NCBI RefSeq assembly: GCF_002207865.1
Contig: NZ_BDQM01000034.1
Coordinates: forward strand, 1-40,458
Source of the DNA: Colwellia marinimaniae
Lineage (GTDB): Bacteria; Pseudomonadota; Gammaproteobacteria; Enterobacterales; Alteromonadaceae
DNA length: 40,458 nucleotides
Direction of reading: 5' to 3'
Shown here one piece after another: positions 14,781 to 24,039 of this stretch; the first letter of the stretch is position 1, and every line of letters begins with the position of its first letter. Position numbers and translations under genes: made by a program. The notes under the pieces were generated by a model that worked only from the letters and a program-made list of their open reading frames with translations, ran no database searches and had not been told where the DNA came from.

Positions 14781-17464
14781 TGGCGAACGGTAATTATAGC
14801 AGCGCCATTATTGGTTTAGATGCTCAGTTTGAAAACCAATTCACTGTTCAAGCTAATATTGACTGTGTCGAGCGAGCGCTTTACTTAGGTAAAGTGCAAG
14901 GTAAAACGCAAGCTAAAACGCAAGGTAAAGAGCAAGCTAAAACGCAAGCTAAAACGCAAGGTAAAGAGCAAGCTAAAACGCAAGATCAAGATCAAGAGCA
15001 AGATAAAGCGCTCTTGATAAGCGTTAAAGCCTCTGTTGAGCGCATGGCGCTTGCTAATAAAGTAAACAGCGCTGATATCAAGGTTATCGTCCTTGCTGAA
15101 AACGCTGCCAGCGAAATGGTCGACATTGATGTAGATGTTGATGTTGATAGTGCAATTGTGGTGAGTTCATTCGCTCAGGCCATGTTACAAATCGATGTGC
15201 TTATTGGTCAACATGCTTTAGTGGCATTAGTTGGTGTCAACTTAGCAGAAATTCTTAGCTACGCTTTGTCAGCAGAGCCAGAACAACAAAGTTCTGCTGG
15301 GAATGACTTAGCCGTAGATACAGTAACTACTATCAGTTTTGATGAGACCTTTACCGGTTATCAACACTGTCATGGCATAGCCGCGATATTATTTGCCTCG
15401 ATAAGTTTTGCGCAAAGTAATAACAGTTATGTTTACTCATGGTTAAAAGGTTTTGCCGTTGGTGATGAGGTAACTAATTTTACTGAGGTGACCAAGGTTA
15501 CTGCATCTGCACTCGATAATGCTCAAGTTAGCGCTAATGATATTGGTTTATTAGAAGTTTCAGCCTTGGCGGATAACAAGCTTTCCTTAGCAGAGTCTAG
15601 TGGTTTAATTGCCAGTTATGCCCATGAAGAAAAACTAAACACGGCAGTTTCCTGTGCCCGTAGCCTTACCGGTGAAGGTGCGGGATTTTCGCAAGTATTC
15701 GGACTGTTACGCACTATTATTGCTTTGCAGCAGCGATATATTCCTGCTATCACTGATTGGCAACAGCCAGCAGAACATGAGCTAATAGACTGGCAAAACT
15801 CAAGTTTTTATCTTGCTACCGAGGCTCGACCTTGGTATCCACATCCAGAGGGTAATGCTCATCTGGCTGCGTATAGTTGTTTGGCGGCTAACAATGACTA
15901 CTGCCATGTGATATTGGCAGAAAACAAAATTATTGTTGCCGGTGAAAAACATCCCTTGGTGGATATTCGTGACAATGGTTTTATTGCTTGCAGTGATTTG
16001 AAAATGGTACTGGTGGCAGCAGATGACCAGCAAAGCTTATTATCAAAGCTCACTGAGCTTGAAAACGATTTACAAAGCAATTTAGTAATGCCAGCGCAAT
16101 CAATTCAAGCTATTGCGCTCAGTTATTACCAGCAAGCTAAATCTATAAAAAGCACCTACAGCATTGTGTTGTTATGTGAATCAAAAACCGAGTTATTAAA
16201 AGAAGTAGCTTCGGCTAAGTCAGGCATTGTTACTGCACTCGAAACGGGTAAAGAATGGCGAACGCCAAAAGGCAGTTATTTTACCCCTAAGCCAGTAAAT
16301 AGAGATTTAACTGTAAGTGAAGACTCCAACAATGTCTCGTTTTTATATCCGGGTATTGGCGCGACTTATATCGGTTTAGGTCGCGATTTATTACATTTAT
16401 TTCCTGAAATACATCAAGATGTTGCCAATTTAGCGGATGATATCGGCGCCAGTTTAAAAGATACCTTATTAAATCCCCGCTCGGTTGTTAGACCTAGTTT
16501 TAAAGCACTCAAACAGCTTGATTTAGACTTGCGCGGTAATTTAGCCGATATCGCTGAAGCCGGGGTTGGTTTTGCTTGTGTCTTCACCAAAGTTTTTGAA
16601 AATGTCTTTAAACTTAAAGCTGACTTTGCTACCGGTTATAGCATGGGCGAAGTGAGTATGTATGCGGCGTTAGGTGCGTGGCAGCAACCGGGTTTAATGA
16701 GCGCACGTTTAGCCAATTCGGACACCTTTAATGAACGATTATGTGGTGATTTATTAACCCTGCGTGAACATTGGGGCTTGCCTGAACTTACCGAAACGAC
16801 CGGTAAAAATGATGAGTTTATTTGGGAAACCTACACCATTAAAGCCACGTTAGCTGAAGTTATTGCGGCCAGTGAAGGTGAAGAACGGGTTTATTGCACC
16901 ATAATCAACACCCCAGACAGCTTATTAATTGCCGGCTATCCAGAAGATTGCCTACGGGTTATTAAAAAGTTAGGTGTGCGCGCTATGGCGTTAAACATGG
17001 CTAATGCGATTCATAGTGCACCGGCAAATATCGAATATGATGATATGGTTGAACTTTACACCATGGATGTGACGAGTCGTTTGCCCACAAAAATGTACTC
17101 AAGCTCGTGTTACTTACCGATACCACAGTTGAGTAAAGCCATTGCCCACAGTGTCGCTAAGTGCTTGTGCGAACGCGTTGATTTTCCTCGTTTGATCAAT
17201 ACCATGTATGACCAAGGTGCACGGGTCTTTATTGAAATGGGGCCTGGTCGTTCATTGTGTAGTTGGACGGATAAAATTTTAGACTTTGACCTTAACGGTA
17301 AGGGTAATGGCCAGCGTAAACCACGTGTTGCTGTGCCAGTTAATGCCAAAGGCACCAGTGATGAATTAACCTATTTTAGAGCCGTGGCAAAATTGATAAG
17401 CCATGGCGTGACGCTAGATCTACAGCGCTTATTTTATGGTTCAATAATCGTGCAGAAGAAATAA
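14780..17464 (+). CDS. pfaB: PUFA synthase subunit PfaB (acyltransferase)
   Basis: An 894-residue subunit associated with EPA versus DHA product choice and with loading or release of acyl groups. The first ~375 residues are a degenerate ketosynthase-like region without a nucleophilic Cys (it ends EARPWY, NAHLAAYSC). The acyltransferase domain follows from about 510 (FLYPGIGATYIGLGRDLL), with Ser621 in GYSMG and a candidate catalytic His745 in NAIHSAP. Residues about 36-75 are a low-complexity run of KTQAKTQGKEQ repeats. The start overlaps the pfaA stop (TAATG), so translation is probably coupled. Confidence 0.95.
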   Translation: MANGNYSSAIIGLDAQFENQFTVQANIDCVERALYLGKVQGKTQAKTQGKEQAKTQAKTQGKEQAKTQDQDQEQDKALLISVKASVERMALANKVNSADIKVIVLAENAASEMVDIDVDVDVDSAIVVSSFAQAMLQIDVLIGQHALVALVGVNLAEILSYALSAEPEQQSSAGNDLAVDTVTTISFDETFTGYQHCHGIAAILFASISFAQSNNSYVYSWLKGFAVGDEVTNFTEVTKVTASALDNAQVSANDIGLLEVSALADNKLSLAESSGLIASYAHEEKLNTAVSCARSLTGEGAGFSQVFGLLRTIIALQQRYIPAITDWQQPAEHELIDWQNSSFYLATEARPWYPHPEGNAHLAAYSCLAANNDYCHVILAENKIIVAGEKHPLVDIRDNGFIACSDLKMVLVAADDQQSLLSKLTELENDLQSNLVMPAQSIQAIALSYYQQAKSIKSTYSIVLLCESKTELLKEVASAKSGIVTALETGKEWRTPKGSYFTPKPVNRDLTVSEDSNNVSFLYPGIGATYIGLGRDLLHLFPEIHQDVANLADDIGASLKDTLLNPRSVVRPSFKALKQLDLDLRGNLADIAEAGVGFACVFTKVFENVFKLKADFATGYSMGEVSMYAALGAWQQPGLMSARLANSDTFNERLCGDLLTLREHWGLPELTETTGKNDEFIWETYTIKATLAEVIAASEGEERVYCTIINTPDSLLIAGYPEDCLRVIKKLGVRAMALNMANAIHSAPANIEYDDMVELYTMDVTSRLPTKMYSSSCYLPIPQLSKAIAHSVAKCLCERVDFPRLINTMYDQGARVFIEMGPGRSLCSWTDKILDFDLNGKGNGQRKPRVAVPVNAKGTSDELTYFRAVAKLISHGVTLDLQRLFYGSIIVQKK
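14889..15005 (+). repeat. in-frame low-complexity repeat in pfaB
   Basis: Imperfect units of GGTAAAACGCAAGCTAAAA type, alternating AARACGCAAG and GGTAAAGAGCAAG blocks, run for about 115 bp and end in CAAGATCAAGATCAAGAGCAAGA. All units are multiples of three, so copy number could change without a frameshift. They encode a hydrophilic Lys/Thr/Gln linker. Confidence 0.85.
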
Positions 17465-17554
17465 AGTGAGTGGATATCCGACAAGTGAACTCGGATATGA
17501 CGAAAACATGGTGGTTATACCGTAAGTGTGTGAGGCACTAGTCTCACAGCCGTC
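17465..17554 (+). other. pfaB-pfaC spacer hairpins
   Basis: An 8-bp perfect inverted repeat ATATCCGA/TCGGATAT lies at about 17471-17495. TGTGAG/CTCACA follows near 17528-17549. Neither has a T-run, so they are not clear terminators. They could limit or protect the transcript between pfaB and pfaC. Confidence 0.4.
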
Positions 17555-17830
17555 AATAACGAATGTGAAGTATGGTGAGGTGAATTTCCTCTAGCCGTCT
17601 TCCCCGAAGTGTCTAATCGGGGAACCATGTTGGTGATGTTTAGAATAATAACGAATGTGAAGTATGGTGAGGTGAATTTCCTCTAGCCGTCATCCCCGAA
17701 GTGTCTAATCGGGGAGCCATGTTGGTGATGTTTAGAACAATAACGAATGTGAAGTATGGTGAGGTGAATTTCCTCTAGCCGTCATCCCCGAAGTGTCTCA
17801 TCGGGGAACCATGTTGGTGATGTTTAGAAC
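17555..17830. repeat. three tandem 92-bp repeats between pfaB and pfaC
   Basis: Three copies begin AATAACGAATGTGAAG at 17555, 17647 and 17739, with only a few substitutions between them. Each unit contains GAGG/CCTC and CCCCGA/TCGGGG hairpins; in the first copy the second stem extends to TTCCCCGA/TCGGGGAA. No ORF runs through them. The array lies inside an otherwise compact operon and may affect transcript stability or read-through from pfaB into pfaC. The unit resembles the dispersed structured intergenic repeats common in Alteromonadales. Confidence 0.9.
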
Positions 17831-17963
17831 AATAGAATTGTAAATAAAATTGACTACAGGACAATGGGTTGCAGGCATTGTCTATTAAATGACGTCCATG
17901 CCAGGTCTGACAAAAGACTCGGCTGTGACGTTAAAAAGAATTATAAAATTTTTCGAGGAAAGT

Positions 17964-20900
17964 ATGGAAAATATTGCTGTTGTAGGTATTGCTAATTTAT
18001 TCCCTGGCTCAAGTGCGCCGGAAGAATTTTGGCAAAAATTACTTAAGAAACAAGATTGTCGAAGCCAAGCCACTAAAGAGCAAATGGGTGTTGATCCGGC
18101 CAAGTACACCGGCAAGAAGGGTGATACTGATAAGTTTTACTGTGTGCAAGGTGGTTATATCCGAGGTTTCGACTTTGATGCCACATCGTTTGTGCAAGCC
18201 AAAAATGGTTTAACCGCTGATTATCTCAATCAATTGGATGATTTAAACCAATGGGCGCTTTATGTTACCCAGCAAGCGTTAACCGATGCCGGCTATTGGC
18301 GCAGCGATAAACTTGCACAATGTGGGGTGATTTTAGGCAACTTATCGTTCCCAACCAAGTCATCTAATCATCTGTTTATGCCGCTTTATCATCAAGTTGT
18401 TGATAGTGCATTAAAAAACATCCTGCATAAAGATTTTCAGTTAAGCCATTTTTCACCTCTGCAACAAGCCAACTTAGCGGAAAACCTTCATGCGGATAAT
18501 GCTTTAGTTGCCGGTTATCCGTCGGCGTTATTAGCCAAAGCGGCCGGTTTAGGTGGCACACACTTCTCCCTTGATGCGGCTTGTGCGTCAAGTTGTTATT
18601 CAGTGAAATTAGCCTGTGATTACCTGCATACTGGCAAGGCTGATATGATGTTAGCTGGCGCAGTTTCTGGCGCTGATCCTATGTTTGTTAATATGGGTTT
18701 CTCTATTTTTCAAGCGTATCCAGCCAACAATATTCACGCACCTTTTGATAAAAATTCACAAGGTTTATTTGCTGGCGAAGGCGCTGGCATGATGGTGCTT
18801 AAACGCCACAGTGACGCGGTGCGTGATGGCGATAAAATTCATGCCATTATCAAAGGCGGCGCTTTATCGAATGATGGCAAGGGTGAGTTTGTCCTAAGTC
18901 CAAATACCAAAGGGCAGGTTTTGGTTTATGAACGTGCCTATGACAATGCCGGTGTTGACCCTCGTGATGTTGATTACCTTGAATGCCATGCCACAGGTAC
19001 GCCCAAAGGTGATAACGTTGAGCTTGGCTCGATGGATACATTTTTTAGTCGTTTTCCCCGAGAAAACGGCAATAAACCTTTGCTTGGCTCGGTAAAATCT
19101 AACTTAGGTCACTTGCTCACTGCCGCGGGAATGCCGGGCATGACCAAGGCAATTTGGGCACTGAAAGAAGGCAAAATTCCAGCAACGATAAACCTAAATG
19201 AGCCACTCACGTCAAAAAATGGCTATTTAGGGGCAGAGCAAATGCCTACGGACACTATTGATTGGCCGATAAAAGCTAATAACAAACCGAGAACAGCAGG
19301 GGTGAGCGTATTTGGTTTTGGTGGCTCTAATGCGCATTTGGTTTTGCAACAGCCAACACAAACATTAACACCGGTAACTAACACAGTGAAAGCCCGTCAA
19401 CCGCTAGCTATTATTGGTATGGACGCACACTTTGGTGGCGCTAAAGATTTGGCCAGTTTTAACACGCTGATTCAGACTAATGGCAATACCTTTCGTGAAT
19501 TGCCGACTAAGCGCTGGAAAGGCATTGAAAAGAACAGCGACGTGATGAAGGCCTTATCTTTAACTAAAGCACCTATGGGTGGCTATGTTGAAGATTTTGA
19601 TATCGATTTTCTCCGTTTTAAAGTACCACCCAATGAGCAAGACTGTTTAATACCACAACAGCTAATGATGATGAAAGTGGCTGACAATGCCGCTAAAGAT
19701 GCTGGCCTTAAAGAAGGTAGTAATGTTGCGGTCTTAGTTGCTATGGGCATTGAGTTAGAACTGCATCAATACCGTGGTCGAGTGAATTTAACGACGCAAA
19801 TTGAAGAGAGCTTATTACAACAAGGTATTAGCTTAAGTGATGAACAGCGCGAAACCTTAACCAATATTGCCAAAGACGGTGTTGCCCACGCTGCCCAGCT
19901 TAATCAATATACCTCCTTTATTGGTAATATTATGGCGTCACGTATCTCAGCGTTATGGGACTTCTCTGGCCCCGCCATTACTTTATCGGCGGAAGAAAAT
20001 TCTGTTTATCGCTGTATTGAATTAGCGGAAAATTTATTCCAAACCTCAGATGTCGATGCGGTGATTATCGCTTCGGTTGATTTAGCCGGTTCGATAGAAA
20101 ATATCACCTTAAGACAGCACTTTGGTAAGGTATCTGTTGATGCCGAAAGTGCCACTAATACATTGGATCAAGAGCAATGGTTAGTAGGTGAGGGTGCGGC
20201 GGCTTTTGTTATTATTCCTGAGTCAAAAGTACCGCAATCAAAAGTTGGAGAGCGCAGCGTCTATGCCACAATCGACAGCATTAGTTTTGCTAACGGCTGT
20301 GATGAACAGGCCATTGTTAAAGCCGCTAACAAATCATTAGCGCTTGCCGGCATTCAAGCCGCAGATATTAGCCAGGTAGAAGCCCATGCCAGTGGTTTTA
20401 TTGCCGAGAATAGTGCAGAAAAGCAAGCGTTACCAAAACTGTACTCAGGCAAGACTATCAGCTCGGTTAAAAGCAATATCGGTCATACCTTTAATGCTTC
20501 AGGTGTTGCCAGTATTGTTAAAAGTGCGCTGCTTTTAGATGAGCGATCAGCTAAAACGAATACCGCGACTGATATTGCCCGTTCTCACATTGCAGTGAAT
20601 GGTTTAGGAAAAGATGGCAGTTGTGCTCACCTTATTTTATCTTCAAGTAAACATGCTCATCAGTCAGCACCGGTATCAACTCCGACACTAGCCGGTAAGC
20701 CAAAACCTAAATTAATTAAAACCATTACCCTAGGTGGTAATGCCATTTTCGATGCTATTGTCGCCAAAGGGCAATTAAGCGACATGGTGAGTATTAAACA
20801 CGCTTTTACTGGCAAAGTATTAGCGCCAGTAAAAGTAGGAATTACCTTAAATAATGTCAAGCCTAAGCTGCTTGCGCAACTAGCGGGGCAAGAAAAACTT

Positions 20901-23900
20901 CATAGACCAATTCAAACCCTAGCTAATGTTCAAACTCAAGCCAAAGCCCGATCAACAATCGTAACTGGAGCACAAGTGAAAAGTACCTCTCAAGCGACTA
21001 TTAAAAACAATGTAAAACATAAGGCCAGTAAAGAAATTTATCAAGAATCTGCTACGCATCAGGCGTTTTTGACCACTCGTCAAGTAGCCGGTCAGCAAAT
21101 TTCTAAGCTGATAGCAATGCAAGCCAACGCCAGTGCGGGCCAACCCGCTTATAGCGCCGAGCCTCAGCCGGTAAGTATTGTCCATACACCTGAACTTGCT
21201 GTTGTTAGCTCAACGGTTAACACCGCAACTTTAGCTGTGGTTAATGATAACTGGGCAGAGCAAACTGGTTTTAAAATTAAAGGTCCAAAAGGTTATAACT
21301 ATCAGCCACTGCAATTAAAAGAGCAATTTAGCCAACCGGAAAAAATTATTTGGGATACTGCTGATTTAGTTGAATTTGCTGAAGGTGATATCGGTAATGT
21401 TTTTGGTAAAGAATATAAAATTATTGACAGTTACTCACGTCGGGTACGTTTACCCACCACAGATTATTTGTTGGTATCACGGGTAACTGAGCTTGACGCG
21501 ACCATCAATGAATATAAAAAATCATATATGTGTACTGAGTATGATATTCCTGTCGATGCACCTTTTTTAATTGATGGCCAGATTCCATGGTCGGTATCGG
21601 TTGAATCAGGCCAATGTGATTTATTATTAATTTCTTATATAGGTATTGATTTTCAAGCCAAAGGTGAGCGTGTTTACCGACTACTGGATTGTGAATTAAC
21701 CTTCTTGGAAGAAATGCCCTTTGGTGGCGAAACCCTGCGTTATGAAATTCACATTGACTCTTATGCGAGAAATGGCGAACAACTATTATTCTTCTTTCAC
21801 TATGACTGTTATGTTGGTGATAAAAAGGTCTTAATCATGCGTAAAGGTTGTGCCGGCTTCTTTACTGACGACGAATTAAAAGACGGTAAAGGTGTTATTC
21901 ATAACGATAAAGACAAAACGGAATTTGCCAATGCAGTCAAAAGTTCATTTACACCCTTATTAAATCGTCCACGTGATCAATACGATTACGCTGATATGAT
22001 GAAGTTAGTGAATGGCGATGTTGCCGGTTGTTTTGGCGCTGATTATGATCAAAAAGGCCGTAACCCGTCATTAAAATTCTCCTCAGAAAAGTTCTTAATG
22101 ATCGAACGTATCATTAATATTGATGCCAGTGGCGGTCATTGGGGTTTAGGACTTATTGAAGGTCAGAAAGATTTAGCCCCTGATCATTGGTACTTCCCTT
22201 GTCACTTTAAAGGTGATGAAGTGATGGCTGGCTCATTAATGAGTGAAGGTTGTGGTCAAATGGCGATGTTCTTGATGTTGTCATTAGGCATGCACGCCAA
22301 TATGAACAATGCGCGTTTCCAACCTATGCCCGGTGAGTCGCAAACGGTTCGTTGTCGTGGTCAAGTTCAGCCGCAACATAATACCCTGACTTATCGCATG
22401 GAAGTCACGGAAATGGGCATGCAGCCATATCCGTATCTTAAAGCCAATATTGATATTATTCTTGATGGCAAAGTAGTGGTTGATTTTAAAAACTTGGCGA
22501 TGATGATAATCGAGCAAGATGACAACTCGCCGTACCCAGTTACCTTACCTGACAATGTCGCCTTAGTAAGTGAAGTTGCTGCCACAGTAACCAGTGCAGC
22601 AGCAAGTACTGAAGTTACGGATAAAGTAAGTAACGAGCTTGACGAGCGTGGCATTAACCCGTTTAAACATATTGAACGCCCGTTAATGAAAGTAATGTCT
22701 GACTTTGATGCGCCAAAAGAAAAGGGTGTAACCCCGCTTTTGCATTTTGAAGCGCCAATGGTTGCCGGGCAAAATCGCGTGCCTGATACCGCGCCGTTTA
22801 CCCCGTGGCATATGTTTGAATTTGCTACCGGTAATATCTCAAAATGTTTTGGCGCTGATTTTGACGTCTACAAGGGCAGAATTCCTCCGCGTACACCTTG
22901 TGGCGATTTACAAGTTGTCACGCAAGTGGTTGAAGTTACGGGCACACGTTTAGAGCTGAAAAAATCATCCAGCTGTATTGCTGAATATTATGTGCCTGAA
23001 GACGCATGGTATTTCACCAAAAACAGCGTCAATAACTGGATGCCATATTCATTAATTATGGAAATAGCGCTACAACCTAATGGCTTTATTTCAGGTTACA
23101 TGGGCACTACCTTAGTTTACCCAGAAAAAGATTTATTTTTCCGTAACCTAGATGGCAGTGGTGACTTGCTTAAACAAGTCGATTTACGCGGTAAAACTAT
23201 CGTCAATAAGTCGGTATTGTTAAGTACTACCATGGCTGGCGGCATGATCATTCAAAGTTTCACCTTTGAGCTTTATGTTAAAGATGATAGCCAAGCGGCA
23301 CAAGCGCTTGATAGCCATGATTTATTCTATAAAGGCACGGCAGTATTTGGTTACTTTGGCGCGGATGCCTTAACAAACCAGCTAGGCATAGACAACGGTA
23401 AAGTCACTTATCCGTGGTTTGTTGATAATAATACCCCGAAAGCAGACATTGAAGTGTTTGACCTAACGGATAAAACGTTAGCGTTATACCAAGCTCCTGC
23501 TAATAAGCCGCATTATAAACTTGCTGGCGGACAAATGAACTTTATCGATACCGTCTCTATTGTTGAAGGTGGCGGTAAAGCCGGTGTCGCTTATGTACAT
23601 GGACTACGCACCATAGATGCCAATGATTGGTTCTTCCGTTACCATTTCCATCAAGACCCAGTTATGCCAGGCTCATTAGGTGTTGAAGCGATTATTGAAT
23701 TAATGCAAACCTACGCGCTGAAAAATGATTTAGGTGCCCAGTTCACTAATCCAAGATTTATTGCACCAGCAACCTTAGTGAAATGGAAATACCGTGGTCA
23801 AATCACGCCACTCAATAAACAAATGTCACTTGATGTGCATATCACTGATATCGTTAAATCGGATGGTGAAGTGCGTTTAATCGGTGATGCTAACTTATCG

Positions 23901-23960
23901 AAAGATGGTTTAAGAATATACGAAGTGAAAGATATCGTATTATCTATCATCGAAGCTTAA
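17964..23960 (+). CDS. pfaC: PUFA synthase subunit PfaC (KS-CLF-DH-DH)
   Basis: A 1998-residue subunit. The first ketosynthase (about 1-455) has Cys207 in DAACASS, His342 in ECHATGT and His383 in NLGHLLTAAG. The second, KS-like domain (about 475-895) is a chain-length factor: the nucleophile position in SAEENS is Glu678 instead of Cys. After a linker come two FabA-type dehydratase units, each a pair of hotdog folds. The active histidines are His1414 (PCHFKGDEVMAGS) and His1894 (YHFHQDPVMPGS). These make and isomerise the double bonds that remain in the product. The start ATG 17964 has a good GAGGAA box at 17955-17960; the frame is open upstream to 17889 but without such support. Confidence 0.97.
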   Translation: MENIAVVGIANLFPGSSAPEEFWQKLLKKQDCRSQATKEQMGVDPAKYTGKKGDTDKFYCVQGGYIRGFDFDATSFVQAKNGLTADYLNQLDDLNQWALYVTQQALTDAGYWRSDKLAQCGVILGNLSFPTKSSNHLFMPLYHQVVDSALKNILHKDFQLSHFSPLQQANLAENLHADNALVAGYPSALLAKAAGLGGTHFSLDAACASSCYSVKLACDYLHTGKADMMLAGAVSGADPMFVNMGFSIFQAYPANNIHAPFDKNSQGLFAGEGAGMMVLKRHSDAVRDGDKIHAIIKGGALSNDGKGEFVLSPNTKGQVLVYERAYDNAGVDPRDVDYLECHATGTPKGDNVELGSMDTFFSRFPRENGNKPLLGSVKSNLGHLLTAAGMPGMTKAIWALKEGKIPATINLNEPLTSKNGYLGAEQMPTDTIDWPIKANNKPRTAGVSVFGFGGSNAHLVLQQPTQTLTPVTNTVKARQPLAIIGMDAHFGGAKDLASFNTLIQTNGNTFRELPTKRWKGIEKNSDVMKALSLTKAPMGGYVEDFDIDFLRFKVPPNEQDCLIPQQLMMMKVADNAAKDAGLKEGSNVAVLVAMGIELELHQYRGRVNLTTQIEESLLQQGISLSDEQRETLTNIAKDGVAHAAQLNQYTSFIGNIMASRISALWDFSGPAITLSAEENSVYRCIELAENLFQTSDVDAVIIASVDLAGSIENITLRQHFGKVSVDAESATNTLDQEQWLVGEGAAAFVIIPESKVPQSKVGERSVYATIDSISFANGCDEQAIVKAANKSLALAGIQAADISQVEAHASGFIAENSAEKQALPKLYSGKTISSVKSNIGHTFNASGVASIVKSALLLDERSAKTNTATDIARSHIAVNGLGKDGSCAHLILSSSKHAHQSAPVSTPTLAGKPKPKLIKTITLGGNAIFDAIVAKGQLSDMVSIKHAFTGKVLAPVKVGITLNNVKPKLLAQLAGQEKLHRPIQTLANVQTQAKARSTIVTGAQVKSTSQATIKNNVKHKASKEIYQESATHQAFLTTRQVAGQQISKLIAMQANASAGQPAYSAEPQPVSIVHTPELAVVSSTVNTATLAVVNDNWAEQTGFKIKGPKGYNYQPLQLKEQFSQPEKIIWDTADLVEFAEGDIGNVFGKEYKIIDSYSRRVRLPTTDYLLVSRVTELDATINEYKKSYMCTEYDIPVDAPFLIDGQIPWSVSVESGQCDLLLISYIGIDFQAKGERVYRLLDCELTFLEEMPFGGETLRYEIHIDSYARNGEQLLFFFHYDCYVGDKKVLIMRKGCAGFFTDDELKDGKGVIHNDKDKTEFANAVKSSFTPLLNRPRDQYDYADMMKLVNGDVAGCFGADYDQKGRNPSLKFSSEKFLMIERIINIDASGGHWGLGLIEGQKDLAPDHWYFPCHFKGDEVMAGSLMSEGCGQMAMFLMLSLGMHANMNNARFQPMPGESQTVRCRGQVQPQHNTLTYRMEVTEMGMQPYPYLKANIDIILDGKVVVDFKNLAMMIIEQDDNSPYPVTLPDNVALVSEVAATVTSAAASTEVTDKVSNELDERGINPFKHIERPLMKVMSDFDAPKEKGVTPLLHFEAPMVAGQNRVPDTAPFTPWHMFEFATGNISKCFGADFDVYKGRIPPRTPCGDLQVVTQVVEVTGTRLELKKSSSCIAEYYVPEDAWYFTKNSVNNWMPYSLIMEIALQPNGFISGYMGTTLVYPEKDLFFRNLDGSGDLLKQVDLRGKTIVNKSVLLSTTMAGGMIIQSFTFELYVKDDSQAAQALDSHDLFYKGTAVFGYFGADALTNQLGIDNGKVTYPWFVDNNTPKADIEVFDLTDKTLALYQAPANKPHYKLAGGQMNFIDTVSIVEGGGKAGVAYVHGLRTIDANDWFFRYHFHQDPVMPGSLGVEAIIELMQTYALKNDLGAQFTNPRFIAPATLVKWKYRGQITPLNKQMSLDVHITDIVKSDGEVRLIGDANLSKDGLRIYEVKDIVLSIIEA

Positions 23961-23994
23961 GTTGGGTGTAATGGTTAAATAAAAATAAATATAG

Positions 23995-24012
23995 GTCGGT
24001 CTTTAGGCCGAC
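23995..24012 (+). other. intercistronic hairpin after pfaC
   Basis: GTCGG/CCGAC with an 8-base loop, 27 bases before the next gene and with no T-run. It may be a processing or stability element rather than a terminator. Confidence 0.3.
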
Positions 24013-24039
24013 AAAATATTATTATAGGTAAAAGATCAG

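Noticed and set aside
17555..17830. CRISPR array
   Set aside because: The units are contiguous 92-bp repeats without unique spacers, and no cas genes are present.
17885..18115. Minus-strand ORFs inside pfaC, pfaA and pfaB
   Set aside because: They are shadows of strongly coding plus-strand frames with complete domain motifs.
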